From positions 90,001 through 154,000 of the forward strand of contig JAMWET010006793.1 in the NCBI GenBank assembly GCA_024036415.1: DNA of 64,000 nucleotides, read 5' to 3'. Each line of letters opens with the position of its first letter. Positions within the stretch are counted from its first letter, which is position 1. Both the position numbers and the translations under genes were made by a program. Shown here piece by piece: positions 24,163 to 36,111 of this stretch. Below the pieces are notes generated by a model, which ran no database searches, had not been told where the DNA came from, and worked only from the letters and a program-made list of their open reading frames with translations. This DNA comes from Prochilodus magdalenae. Taxonomy: Eukaryota; Chordata; Actinopteri; Characiformes; Prochilodontidae.

Positions 24163-24978
24163 GCGTCAGCTAAATGCCATAAATGTAAAAGCTCAGTTCA
24201 AAGTTTTCAACATTATAGGCCCATGTATAGAATGGTTCTACTATACTGTTAGTCAGAGGCCTTTAAACCTGGTCCTGGTCCCTTTATAACCCTGTAAGTA
24301 ACAGAATGGCAAATTTCCTACAAGTCATTACAAGATCCAGGAGCACAAACTCGATACAAGGTGAGATGAGATTACTCATAGAGAGTAACTCATGGGAGTT
24401 ACTCATCAAGGATGATGAAAAGAGCTGTAGATAATGCACTACAGACAAAGAAACTCAGAATGAAACAATATTAGGTTCTGTCTTAAGTCAATCTGCAATG
24501 TAGCTGCATTTCATTTATATGACAAGTGATTCCACGTAATGTAAACTACATATCAAAACAGACATTTGCCTTTTAGATCTTTTTTGAGTTAGGTAATCTA
24601 ATTAATAAGACTTAATCTATAAAAATACATTATGAAACAAGCTACAGCAGTCAGCTTAATCCCTGAGAACTGTTCTCCTGGCTAAATAGGTCTATCTGAG
24701 ATGATATAACAAGTTGATTCTGTTGAAGCAAATGTGTGATGATTCATGCATTTCTCAAGGTGCTAATCAGTGGGGTATTAGCCATATTAGACTCATGGCT
24801 CCGGAGCAAAACTGAAGAAGCCAACTTCTGTCACGTCCTGGCTGATCAACAACATGTGGGAACGGGGGATCATCCGTTTCTCAACCATCATTTGCATGAA
24901 CTAGCAATGAAACAAAACACAGCTGGTCTTAACACGGCAGACCAGATGATCATCCAAGTACACGTTGGAGCTACCTAC

Positions 24979-25080
24979 CGTTATTGATGAGAACATGCAG
25001 AGGCAGACCCTTGGATTTAAACCTCTGGACAAACTGTCGCACGGACTTCAAGGAGGCCAAGTCCAGGTACATGAACTCCG
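24979..25080 (-). CDS. dhrsx: dhrsx internal exon (b): LDLASLKSVRQF to LINN
   Basis: This 102-bp minus-strand exon has a good acceptor (TTTGTTTGCAG) and a G|GTAGGT donor. It encodes EFMYLDLASLKSVRQFVQRF and continues to PLHVLINN, close to human DHRSX EFLYCDLASMTSIRQFVQKF...PLHVLINN. The D of LDLAS corresponds to the adenine-binding Asp of classical SDR enzymes, and the final NN opens the conserved NNAG motif; its A and G are completed in the next exon. Phase is 1 at both ends, in agreement with the neighbouring exons. It is separated from the upstream exon by an intron of about 34 kb and from the downstream one by about 6.5 kb. The reading frame is open with no damage, so the gene looks functional here. 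Confidence 0.95.
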
Positions 25081-25285
25081 CTGCAAACAAAAGCACACCG
25101 TGAGATCACTACTAATGCAGGAGCACGAAAACATCGATCACCCGAATCAATACAGCGCCATTTATTATACATGCCCACAGAAAACTCCGCCAGAATGGCT
25201 TATGGCCATGACTTCAGCACCTACGAGGGCAGACGTTTGTCTCCTGTCAGCAGCCTTGACATAAAGCACAAGTCGACTAATACTA

Positions 25286-25670
25286 CAGTTCTGTGCAAAA
25301 GTCAGAGACCACCCTTCCTTTTACTTCAGCAGCCATCCTTTCAGATGAAATGGAATGGAGTTGTCTAATCACAGTGGGAGGATGGAGAGAAACACCTGTA
25401 GATGCGCTCGGAAGTAAGAGTGGTGCTTGATTTTCTCCTTTCTCTGAGAGGTGGATGATTTAAGTGCTGTTTATCTGATGGTAAGAGTTTTGGTGGTCTG
25501 CCAGGTCTCACATAATTGTTAGGGATCCCATTTTTTTGCATTCTTGATTAGTTTCCTCATGCTCAGGTAAGTGAACTATCTAATCTCCTCAAAACATATC
25601 ACCTGAAAAATCAGCAAGTTGTTCTTAATGGTATTAATGAAGGGTGGTCTGTATAAAAAGTTTTGCTCTG
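25286..25670 (+). mobile_element. Short Tc1-like element with CAGTTCTGTGCAAAAGTCAG end
   Basis: The left end CAGTTCTGTGCAAAAGTCAG followed by AGACCACCCTTC is matched in reverse at the right end (GAAGGGTGGTCTGTATAAAAAG…CTCTG). TA precedes the left end at 25284-25285; the right side reads ATA, so the target duplication is imperfect. The 385-bp interior resembles an antisense Tc1 helix-turn-helix region and has no open frame. It lies 200 bp upstream of the dhrsx exon b acceptor. Confidence 0.75.
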
Positions 25671-26829
25671 ATAATGAATAAAAGCTAACAGAGGACCAAT
25701 TAATGTCCATCCACTGCAAGCCACACTGACAATTTCGTCTACCCATTTATGCTGAAGGTGATTTCTGTTGCTAACACACACAAACACAATAAACACATTA
25801 TTAGCTTTTGATATTGGTTAGCCACACTAAGCATGCATTTACGCTAAAGGTCATTTTTCTGGTTTAGGAAATGCATAATAAATTCAACAGGTACAATCCA
25901 CTGACATCAATGTTTCACCTTTATTTGAGTCACAGGACCCTTTTTGCAAAGCCTGTAATTTTGCACATTGTCATTCGACAGTCATCACACTACGTGCATG
26001 TCCTTTAAGCAGAGCAGATCATCCACTAACACTTCTCTACTTCAAAGTGCGCATTCAATTAAATCTAATATCAAAGCTGAATTGCTCACAAATTACCATC
26101 TCTGCCAATGCTTATGTAAAGTCAAACGGCCAGGTTTTCAAATGCTGTCTTATTGCGGAGGACGTCTTTTGAAAAGCTGGAGATGCTTGTTTTGCTGTAG
26201 CTGTTTTTTTAGCTTCATTAATGTAGTTTAACCCTTTAAGGTTGATGCAAAACTGTGGCTTTTTCTGCCATTTAGTCTACTCTATGTTTTACAACTGACA
26301 TGATAGAAAAATAGAGGATTAAAAAAAAAAGACAGATTAGGACCATTCATCAAATAAGTTCAATTTCAAGTTGAACTGTAGGTCAGTTGCGCTAATAGAA
26401 GCAACCAGAGACAACCAACAGATGGGGCAGACCACAAAAGCAAACACACATCTTGACCAAGTACTTGATTTCCCAAAAGTTCCAAAAGAGAGTTCCAATA
26501 GAGACAGAATACAATGATGTGCACACAGAATACCTTACACTGTCTGAAAAAGCTGTCACCTGGACGGCAGTATATGTTCCTCCAAAATCCAAATATATCA
26601 TCATACAAAGCCATCATACAAGCCAGATGGTCCCTCTATTCTTTAGCCCGGAGGATATGACCAGTTTCCTAAAATTCCGCAGGTCACTTTTCCATTTTGC
26701 CTCCATTTCTTTGGCCCATCACCTCAGGCCCAGAGAAGCCAACAACATTTCTGGATCTGTTCAAATCTGGTTTTATTTTGTTGCATAGTAGAGTTTTAAC
26801 TTCTGTTGAGCAGCGATGAACTGTGTTTA

Positions 26830-27320
26830 CAGGTGCAGTGCCACCTGAGGGCCTGAAGGTTAAAGTCCTCCAGTACTGGTTTTCAGCCTTGCTTCTAACA
26901 TCCAGTCTGTGCCTAAACAGTACAGTAGGATATATGCAGAGTGTAGAGCAGTATCAGTAAGCATGGTTGTAAACAGTATAGATATATAAAGTGTACAGTG
27001 CAGGTAGTAGAGCAGTTTAATGTTCGGGTAACAGCGAGGTTGCTTATTACAGATGTTCAGTAGACAAATAAATATAGATAGTAAATCAGGTATACAAGTT
27101 AAGCTAAGTGCAGTAAAGCAGTCTTGTGCGAAGTTGAGCACAGTGTGCTGGGGTGATCCGGGCTAGATCTGTAGTCTTTAGTGTTGTAGTCATGTTCTGG
27201 TAGGTGCTGCAGGTGTGACCAGTTTGACACCTCTAGGGTGAAAGCTCTTCCTGAACCTGGTGGTTCTGGCTCGGATGTTCCGGTACCTCTTTCTGGAGGG
27301 CAGAGGTTGGAACAGGGGAT
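26830..27320 (-). mobile_element. LINE 3' fragment, minus strand
   Basis: On the minus strand, around 27300-27220, one frame reads LPSRKRYRNIRARTTRFRKS, the arginine-rich C-terminal end seen in several fish LINE reverse-transcriptase proteins. After it comes an AT-rich tail with GTGCAG repeats down to 26830. The clade cannot be decided. Confidence 0.6.
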
Positions 27321-28019
27321 GACTCTGTTGAATGCTTTCCTCAGATGTCTTAATCCAAAACTGGATTGTATGTAAGCCAATGGCTTTTTAAAAAGTACAG
27401 AGAACAGTAGGCATTTATTGGCTGTGGTGAATAACCATGCTCTATAGATGCAGCAGATGAAGCATAAGTCAAACAAGCTGGTGTATTCCACTGAAAGGGG
27501 CTTCATCTATGGAACTGCTACCTATCGGAGAACTTCTACATTCTAAAAAAAGAGGAAAAGAACGACAGAAATTGGCCCAATTTTGGCTTCTTAAACTTCA
27601 CCTGTCAAATAACTTCCTGGCACTGATCTATCATGTATACAACTTTGAAGCTCGTTAGATCTGCATCAGACTGAGGCTATTTCTAAAATGGGCCCTAAAA
27701 GCTAATTTATATAATCTGATGACCTCCTCGGGTCTCTGTCTGGGAAGGTCAGGGACTTCAGAGTGAAAGAAAAGCTAGAGTTTATCTAATTCATTGCTCC
27801 TCCACTTGTCCCCTCCCCATGTCTAATTAGTTGTATCATTCATTTCATCAGGCTGGAGTAACCTTTGAGCTAACGACGGCTCACAGATGAGAGGTACTAC
27901 ACAATTACTGGAGTGGTCATGCCTAGATTATAGAGGACACACGTTCTGTGGAGGATCATTCTATAAGAGACAAGAGATACAACAGATATCGGAAATGCAT
28001 GTCTTGGTGATGGACATTA

Positions 28020-28255
28020 GATCCAGCTGGTGTTGCTGAGGTCCACTTACAACATGACTATTTCCCAACCTCTCTTCATCCATTAGAAGTAAACAGGCTG
28101 TTTTAGTTACAGAGTTTTTAAGGCCGATACATGGAAATGAGCTGTGTTCTCATTGGATGTTCTGTATTTTCCCTATTCAAACAGCAGTTCAGGCTGAAAC
28201 ACTCCTTATAACTTCAGGGTGAATAGGGGGGGCTAATCTCCTGTAAGATGGGTAC
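28020..28255 (+). repeat. Dispersed repeat, copy A
   Basis: TTTCCCAACCTCTCTTCATC, AGTTCAGGCTGAAACACTCC and TTATAACTTCAGGGTGAATA are shared, with changes, with 52270-52510. The type of element is not known. Confidence 0.6.
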
Positions 28256-28382
28256 ATGTAGGAATGTGGCCATCACTGGTCAAACGGTTTAATGCACGGT
28301 TACAGTTTATTTGCTGAATTGAACATATTGTGGGAAAAAGGCAAATGTTGTGGCGCATGTTTTATATTTCTATATATACATA

Positions 28383-28895
28383 CAGGGGTTGGACAATGAA
28401 ACTGAAACACCTGTCATTTTAGTGTGGGAGGTCTCATGGCTAAATTGGACCAGCCTGGTGGCCAATCTTCATTAATTGCACATTGCACCAGTAAGAGCAG
28501 AGTGTGAAGGTTCAGTTAGCAGGTAAGAGCACAGTTCTGCTCAAAATACTGCAATGCACACAACATTATGGGTGACATACCAGAGTTCAAAAGAGGACAA
28601 AGTGTTGGTGCACGTCTTGCTGGCACATCTGTGACCAAGACAGCAAGTCACGGTATCCAGGGTAATGTCAGCATACCACCAAGAAGGACGAACCACATCC
28701 AACAGGATTAACTGTGGACGCAAGAGGAAGCTGTCTGAAAGGGATGTTCGGGTGCTAACCCGGATTGTATTCAAAAAACATAAAACCACGGCTGCCCAAA
28801 TGACGCTGTATTGGCCGCAAAAGGAGGCCCTACACCATACTAATAAATGATTGTGGTCTAAAACCAGGTGTTTCAGTTTCATTGTCCAACCCCTG
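28383..28895 (+). mobile_element. Short Tc1-like element, CAGGGGTTGGAC ends, copy 1
   Basis: A 513-bp element between TA dinucleotides (28381-28382, 28896-28897). The terminal repeats start CAGGGGTTGGACAATGAAAC. Inside is the start of a Tc1 transposase (MGDIPEFKRGQ…, from 28569) with a small deletion at the SLCDVSRATVS region, then a second piece read as GRKRKLSERDVRVLTR (about 28713-28760) from the second DNA-binding helix region. The catalytic domain is missing, so it depends on an autonomous relative. Confidence 0.93.
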
Positions 28896-28999
28896 TATAT
28901 ATATATATCTATATGTATTTTTCTTTCTAATACGTTAGTACATAGAAATGGTGTAACAAAATGCTAATTCAAGTTCCCTGCTACACAGTTTGTTACAGT

Positions 29000-31330
29000 A
29001 TTTGTTCTTATAAAATGTATTTTTCGCACTGTTAAATTTGTTGCATGTTGTTACAAGTAAATGGATAGACGTATTCAACCTAAAAAAATCGGAACAAATG
29101 TTTCTTCTAATCGAATTAGGTAACTTGAGAAAAACTTGTTCGATTACTTGTAACAACCTGAAGTAATGTTTTATGTAGTACTTTTAACAGTGGATGCTCA
29201 AACGCTTGCATACAACTATTCTTATAAAAAGTTCATAAGAAATCAAGTCAAAAAATGATTAATTAAAAATTACTTATTGCAATGCAAAATTGAAAAAATT
29301 GGTAGCCTAGTGTTACATTATGCTATCATAAACCAATTGCCAGCTACTTTGCTCTCTAATATATTGGCAGCTATATGAAAGAAGCTAGCCTAAGCTTATT
29401 TCATATTGCAAGCTCACATGGACATTAGCATCTTTCTTTAAAGATCCATCCATGTTAGCTTGTGTGGAATTAGCTTCCATTTAGTTCGTAACGTGAACAG
29501 CTAGTTCTTGAATGTGCTTCATTCTGGTTAATTTTTATCATATGTAGCTAAGAGAATACGCCGCATTGTTTGTTAATAAGTAGTTATGATAGTTTGTAAT
29601 ATTTGAATTGGTTAAAATGTAATGGGTGTGTTTGAATGTAATGCTAACTGTGTGTGTTTACAGTGGGCAATATCTTTGAAAAGAGGAGAATTAAACAGAC
29701 AGAGAAAACATTTATGGAAACTTTTAAGATGGCTGCAACATTACAGAGCTGCATTATGGAAGAAACATCCAGCAATCTTTTCCTAAATCAATAATTTATC
29801 ATGAAGCAACCTATTACCTCTGTCTTTATAAACTGGAAGTAGAATAGAATCAATAAAAAGTCATATTTAAATAATAGATATACAGCATAATATTGTTTTT
29901 GGTAAATTCAGTTACTCCAGACCTTCTTTGATATTCCTTCATGGAGATATGAGTACAATCAAACACATGGTTTGGGGTGATGTGATGAAGTATATTCATT
30001 ACTAATGACTTACATTTACTGTACATGATATTTACAATATCAAATCATCATCCCCGGAGCAAGCGTATGATATTTCAGTACTGTGGTTTGGTTTAAAAAT
30101 GTTCCCTCAGTCTGAATACAAAGCTTCTGATGTCAATAACAAGTGGTTAAATGAAGGATCAGTGTGGCATGCTGATATGGTGTAATGGTCACCTTACAGG
30201 TACGTGTTTTTTACAATCCAACTAAATGAGCTCAAGATGTAAAATCATATTTCTGCTTAAAATAGTTTATCTGCAAAACCGTGTTACTATTTCTATTTAT
30301 TTCAATCATTTTTATAATGGAAAAAACACAATTGTGAAGTTTATTTGTGGTTAAAGGACCGCATTTTACCCCATTCAGGTACGCGCTGATGGGTGACACT
30401 TAAAATTGAGCGCGTGGCCCTGTTTTCTGAGCAAAATGTCTGCGGCTGTCACTCATTCCGAGCGAGAGCTCCGCGGGTGTATGAGCAGCTGTTTCAGACC
30501 GCAGTTTTATCAAACCAAAATCCGCCCTCCAGCCCTTCCACTCATATACACATCATCGCTTCAGTCGACTTAGCTATCTGTGTTATGCTAATCCTGGTAT
30601 TTGCTAGGTTTCTTCCCCCGCTAACGCGGCATAATAACCAAGGTGAAATGAGGTCGCTTATTACAAAGTGTGTGCCATGGCTCCCCTCTCCACGGTAAGT
30701 GGATTACAGTTCATCTTGGCCTGTAGTGGCCCTCTGCAAAGGGAGTGATGCGGAGGAGGGTTGCCAGACAAGGGAGCGCAGTACAGGGAGGTAAGGGGGA
30801 AATTGGAATTTATGGGCAGATTTAGTCACCCTCGTTACCAAACAGGGGTCGTTTTTGGGTGTTCGGCTTTATCACATCAGAAACAAACCGAACAGATAGT
30901 TTTGAAGTTGATGATAAAGTGATATTTTTATCTTTCTGAATTAACACCACAGCAAAGAAATCTAATTTACACAATTTGCCCTTTTAACTGAGCTCTCATC
31001 AGCCAAGGCAGGTTTAGTGTTTGGGGTATGACCAACTGCCTCATGCAAAATGAAGATGCAGTGACAATCTCGCACCCCGTAATAGAACTATGGCACCACT
31101 TAAGGTGGACTGGAGAAGTCTAATTAAAACATTGTGATGTGCTGTTCAAAGAACTCTGACTGCAGTAATGGTTTTCCCACTCACAGTGAATTCCCCCTAT
31201 GAACACCTCTCATTAGCCTACAGGTGGACAGACCTGAACTTTCCTCATATGACAGTAACCTGTAGCTATTCTAAACAGGGTACAATGCTTTATAAACCCA
31301 CTGTCATTAATAACTGTCTGTCACCGCTTC
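29000..31330. other. Intronic stretch without recognised features
   Basis: AT-rich sequence from 28.9 to 30.3 kb; 30.36-30.80 kb is richer in G and C, with an open plus-strand frame of about 100 codons that shows no domain. Nothing can be assigned. Confidence 0.5.
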
Positions 31331-31500
31331 CCAGAGGTGGACGAAGTACACACCGATGTAGCTGAGTTAAAGTAGAGACACCGAAGGTAAAATACGCCTC
31401 CAGTAAAGGTAGAAGTTCCTCCCTTTAGATCTCCACTGGAGTAACAGTACTAAAGTATTTACCCTCAAATCCACTTCAGCATAGGGAGTAACAGTAGCAT
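31331..31500 (+). mobile_element. Partial hAT-type MITE (CAGAGGTGGACGAAGTAC end)
   Basis: CAGAGGTGGACGAAGTAC, followed by the AGTTAAAGTAGAGACACC and AGTAACAGTACTAAAGTATT patterns, resembles the end of widespread fish hAT MITEs. The opposite end was not recognised, though TACTGTACTGTATCTGTACCC near 31810 may belong to it. Confidence 0.5.
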
Positions 31501-32954
31501 GATTTATTATGGCTCTAATGTTCTATTATCATTTCTGGAACAAGACTCTTAATCAACTCACTGTCACTGATTCTAGTGTCTCTCGGTCCACCAGGTTTTT
31601 TAATGGAAGGTCATTACTTATACTGGCACTGATGTCTTTTCATATGATCATAAATACTGAACACTGAAGGAGAACAGGTTCCATTAGCTAGAACTATAAA
31701 ATGACTTTTTGCAAACAAACAAAGTTTCAGTTTAAGATTTATTTGCAACTTAGATACAATTAAAGTTTAATAACTTGTTTTTAACAGAAACACTACTGAG
31801 TTTTCCTCTACTGTACTGTATCTGTACCCCTTTGTTCATAAACATAAACTAACCAAAACAGTTTACTATAAAAGGAAATAGTGCTTGTACAAACTCAGAT
31901 AAAGACACTCGCCAGTCACGAGTGCATGTGTACATATTTCTATATTGGGGTCTGTTTACCTACAAAGTCAGGAACTATACAGTTTATCTGTTTACTAACC
32001 CCACCCTGCTTTACCTGCCTTCCACCAGGTGGTCCTGGATGTAGTCCAGGTCTGAAATGGACATTTCCATGGATGCTAAGAATCCAGGAATAAGTTGTTT
32101 CACCCATTATAAAAACATATAGAAATGTAAAAACTGTGATGGCTGCTGTGCCATCAGCTACTACTATGACTAGCTCTGAATTCCCAGGTGGTAAGACTGT
32201 TTTCTGTTGCAAGTTTGAAGGAGATGTGTTAGTAGGTGGCTGTGAATATACCGTTTCTGTTGCATGTGAGTCTGAAGGGACTGAGTGAGTGGGACTGACG
32301 GCTTCACGCAGCACCTTCAGCCAAACAGCCAATGATGACTATTCTACTTTACCAGCTAAGGGCAGTTTGTGGCGAGCACATGCACCACTGGTAATTAGTG
32401 TGGCAAAAATTCCACTGCTAGTCTAATAGCTCAAACAATTATACCACAGCGGCTCAACTACATTTGAGTTTTGGAATAAAATTTAGGGGGGGGAAAAATA
32501 AACTTTTGGAAAAAACGAGTCTGAATTCAGGCTTGCATAAGAAAATCTCCAATGCGGCACAGATTCAGCAATCTGTGACTAAATGTAAATCCTGGCATTT
32601 CCCTTATTTACTGCATCCAGCGTGTTCCTCTGGGTCTGCCATTTCCCTCGAGGACGACATGCTCGCTGCTTTCTGTTTAACTGCTGTGACCTCAGAGCTA
32701 TTGATCTACATGAGCGGAGCCGGGAAGAGGCACAAGACAAAAATGTACACTGACACAGCGAGGCAGGTGGGAGGACGGAAAGACTAATCACTCAGTAAAA
32801 GAATAGTTGCGCCAATAGTTGCCACCAGAAGGAATCCACCGACAGAAAGGAAACCTGGTGGGTAGGTTTGACATCATGAGACATGCGCAAGTCAAGTTTC
32901 ATGCTTAGCCATGCATGTCACATAGGGATGGGACTAATCACTGTACCTGACTGA

Positions 32955-33300
32955 CCCGACTGCAGCCACGACTGCAGACATTCAGCAAGCAGTGGTGTCC
33001 TCCTTGAGTCATCCTGTGCCAGCACCATTGACAGACAGCGGCACAACACAGGACTACATGCACGCAGACTGTTATGATGACTGCACCTTAACACCACATC
33101 AGCGTCACCAAAGACTGCAGTGGAGTGTCTCAGTGTTAGGATATTCAAGCTGCATGGGATGGATTATCATAGAGCACTATTAGGAAGCTCTACAACTCCA
33201 TGCCGAGTGTTTTATCTTCCTCACCAATAGCATTGCAATCTGACACTTCCTACTGGGTGCAACTTACTCTTTTGCCAATGGGTGTACATTCTGGAAAGTT
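32955..33300 (+). mobile_element. Tc1-type relic (GTTGCACCCAGAAGG family), internally deleted
   Basis: The 5' part (GACATTCAGCAAGCAGTGGT, then the HQRHQRLQW-like segment near 33100) is joined to the 3' part (ATATTCAAGCTGCATGGGAT near 33142) with the catalytic centre missing. The tail ends CTGGGTGCAACTTACTC near 33270. Confidence 0.8.
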
Positions 33301-33431
33301 CAGGTTCTAAAATATTCTTTAAAGTGATGCCATGGAAGAACCAGCTTTGCGCTTGGCGAAAGACAAAAGGACCTAAAGCAAATGCTGATCAGCCTTTATA
33401 ACAAAACTCTATCGAGTCAACCAGTATTGAC

Positions 33432-33642
33432 TTACATTTACATTTATGGCATTTAGCTGACGCTCTTATCTTACAAGGTTAATGATTACAGGTAGGCCAG
33501 TGGAGTGTTAGGAGTCTTGCCCAAGGACTCTTATTGGTGTAGCTCAGCATAGTCACCCAGACTGGGATTCGACTCCAGTCTCCCACATGTAGAGGTGGCA
33601 CCCTGAGTAGAGTGGTGTTACCCACTGAGCTACACCAGCACT
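33432..33642 (-). mobile_element. tRNA-derived SINE, copy 2
   Basis: Reverse-strand copy of the same SINE: head GTGTAGCTCAGTGGGTAAC near 33620-33640 in reverse, B box near 33573, tail AGAGCGTCAGCTAAATGCC in reverse at 33452. It has lost CTCTGGAT in the tail. Confidence 0.9.
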
Positions 33643-33644
33643 AC

Positions 33645-35028
33645 TTTTCCAAGTCCAGGAAATAAACTCATTCATTGGCTGGCGTACTTCATCATACAAT
33701 TAGATAGATGCGGGAGGGTTCCTTTAAAGAACTATTTACTATTCACGTTTCTTCTAGGCAATCACTCCAAAGAACCCTTTAAGCCATATGAAAAATGATC
33801 GTATCAGCAGTACTGCGCTATTATGTAATAATAATGGGATATATAAGCAAAGTACGCGAGTCACAGAACGCTATTTTTTGCTTCTTAACATTCTGCTTTG
33901 GACACGGCATGCACTTTTCTTGAGCTAGCTACTCAACCGCATAATTAAACCAATTATCGTCACACGATCACTGTAATTACCAAGCACATTACACTAATTG
34001 CCCTGTTCAGAGTGAGGAATTGGCTTCAATCTGGCAACCCTCTATTAGCACAAAAAACACACTCACCCAGTAGCATATTCTATTATTCTACTCACAAAAA
34101 ACGCAGAATGAGACACGATGACAATCTATTAGACCGAGATTAAACTGCTAACTGTATAATAAACGCTTAATAAAGAGAACAGAACCATGCATTATGGTTA
34201 TAATAGCTTAATACATTTCCGAGGCGCTCCCTGAGCTCTTTGACTGAGGCAGCCAAATGTAGACAATAATAAGCAGGATGGACAAATGAAGGGCTTTCAC
34301 ATGCCGCTGTGCGTCATGAATACAGCATCACTAGGGGACGTACCTTTAACTATACGGTACTAAGCCAATTACGTGGCTGGGTTTATTAACCATGGTGGGG
34401 TTATGTGAATAGTGACCGATATCAACAGGACAGGAGCTCATCTGGAGCAGGGATTAGTCAGGATGCTCACAGCACCCAGTAAAACATCTTAAACTGGCTG
34501 GAAAGCTTGCTCGCCCTCTGCGATATCAGTTCAGCAAATACTGCAATAACAGTTAAGTGCTATGTTGTGAGGCTTTAGGCTGCGTTCACAGCAGGGCTAT
34601 TACTGCACATGAAACAAAGGACTTTAATGGAACCAAAGGGCGCCAACTCTTCGCAGGAGTCTTCCTTCTCAGCTAGCGGAGTAGGGGAACGTCAGTTGAC
34701 ATCTAGAGAATGATAAAGTGATGGTTATGCGAAAATTACTATAATTCAAAAACTAGATTTGCCGTGTTTTCTGGAGATGATGAAACAGACTGAAAGATTG
34801 AAGGTTGTTTTGGCTTAAAGCCCTGGGCTTGACGCAGCAAAAGCTCCTATGCTGTAACTCGGTCATGGTTGTTATTGTTGTTTTAGTTGTTTTGCTTGTA
34901 TTAGAAGAAGCTTAACTCAGCAACAAAAATAAAAATAAAAACTCAGGAACATACGTGTTTTATAACATATCATGCAAATTGTCAGTACTTAAAGAACATG
35001 AGTCAACTGCATGTGACATTATATATGT
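33645..35028. other. Intronic stretch with a possible conserved noncoding block
   Basis: No repeat or coding region was recognised. From about 33890 to 34350 several homeodomain-type cores (AATTA and TAAT runs) occur together with AATTATCGTCACACGATCAC. Conservation cannot be judged from one sequence. Confidence 0.4.
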
Positions 35029-35029
35029 A

Positions 35030-35562
35030 CAGGGGTTGGACAATGAAACTGAAACACCTGTCATTTTAGTGTGGGAGGTCTCATGGCTAAATTGGACCAG
35101 CCTGGTGGCCAATCTTCATTAATTGCACATTGCACCAGTAAGAGCAGAGTGTGAAGGTTCAGTTAGCAGGTAAGAGCACAGTTCTGCTCAAAATACTGCA
35201 ATGCACACAGCATTATGGGAGACATACCAGAGTTCAAAAGAGGACAGATTGTTGGAGCACGTCTTGCTGGCGCATCTGTGACCAAGACAGCAAGTCTTTG
35301 TGATGTATCAAGAGCCACGGTATCCAGGGTAATGTCAGCATACCACCAAGAAGGACTAACCTCCACCAGCATCACGTAGTGACCTGGCCACTATCCTGCA
35401 AGAAGAATGGCTTAAACTCCCTCTGACCACTGTGCAGGACGCAGTATATGTCATTCCCAAGACGAACTGACGCTGTATTGGCCGCAAAAGGAGGCCCTAC
35501 ACCATACTAATAAATGATTGTGGTCTAAAACCAGGTGTTTCAGTTTCATTGTCCAACCCCTG
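35030..35562 (+). mobile_element. Short Tc1-like element, CAGGGGTTGGAC ends, copy 2
   Basis: A 533-bp element with TA on both sides and the same termini as copy 1. It keeps an undamaged first helix-turn-helix of the transposase (from ATG at 35216: MGDIPEFKRGQIVGARLAGA, then SVTKTASLCDVSRATVSRVM). After SAYHQEG the sequence jumps to a remnant of the region before the catalytic core and then the right end. The internal deletion differs from copy 1. Confidence 0.93.
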
Positions 35563-35851
35563 TATATATACATATATATGTATGTATGGTGAAAACATTG
35601 GAGATATCGAGGGGAGTGATTTGGAGATTGGGGCTGAGACTTTAATAGGGGTATCCAAGCAAGGTTTACGTATGTTTGGAGTCATTTTGGATGTGCAATA
35701 ACAAATGAAACCACTTTGACCAGCTAAAACATGAAATATCATGGGTGCATACTGAATGCAATGAAATTAAGTTTAAAGTAAATGTAAAAAATGCTGGTTT
35801 TTATTATTTACATTTTCCATATACTATATTTCCATTTTTTGGGGATTTGGC

Positions 35852-36111
35852 ATTATATCATTACTGTCCAAAGAAACCATATATCTCCCAAATGACAACC
35901 TTACAAGAGAGGGAAAAAACCAAATTTCATTCTAATGTAAGTTAATGGAACCAGACTTTTTTCCAAGTGATTTGGGCCACTTCTGTTGGGTCATTTATCA
36001 TGAAATCTTCGCACAGTGTAAATGTCAGTTAATGTAATGTAATCAAATGATGCATAAAGTAAAAATCAACAAAAATGGGGATACATGTTTTTCTTTGGAC
36101 AACAATGATAT
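35852..36111. mobile_element. MITE with ATATCATTnnTGTCCAAAGAAA ends, copy 2
   Basis: Left end ATATCATTACTGTCCAAAGA and right end, in reverse, ATATCATTGTTGTCCAAAGA give inverted repeats of about 22 bp. The interior contains GGAACCAGACTTTTTTCCAA and ATGATGCATAAAGTAAAAAT, shared with the other copies. Confidence 0.8.

Larger units (their letters stand above)
23162..24190 (+). mobile_element. tRNA-derived SINE, copy 1, interrupted by the hAT element
   Basis: The head has an A box (GTAGCTCAGCGGATAA) and a B box (GGTTTGAATCC at 23229-23239). The body follows, and the tail AAGTCGCTCTGGATAAGAGC leads to the hAT insertion at 23360; the last 20 bp resume at 24171. The tail is the conserved end shared by many fish SINEs and their partner LINEs. 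Confidence 0.92.
18509..24978 (-). other. dhrsx intron between exons b and c
   Basis: GT-AG intron of 6470 bp. It holds a possible degenerate dispersed repeat at about 19.78-20.28 kb, a short GA tract near 21.30 kb, a complete MITE with an 8-bp target duplication at 21.86-22.23 kb, and the SINE plus nested hAT element at 23.16-24.19 kb. The stretches 18.51-19.78, 20.3-21.86, 22.24-23.16 and 24.19-24.98 kb show no coding region or clear repeat; 18.77-19.17 and 20.99-21.24 kb are unusually GC-balanced for this window. Confidence 0.85.

Noticed and set aside
27099..27506. Minus-strand frame of 135 codons
   Set aside because: The recognisable coding sense of this LINE fragment is in another frame (RYRNIRARTTRFRKS), so this frame is a shadow.
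28541..28882. Minus-strand frame of 113 codons
   Set aside because: It is antisense to the transposase start of short Tc1 copy 1; the same holds for the frames at 35163-35375 and 42121-42333.
33550..33642. tRNA gene suggested by A and B boxes in the SINE copies
   Set aside because: The heads at 23162, 33642, 45217 and 63618 do not fold as complete tRNAs and continue into the SINE body and tail.
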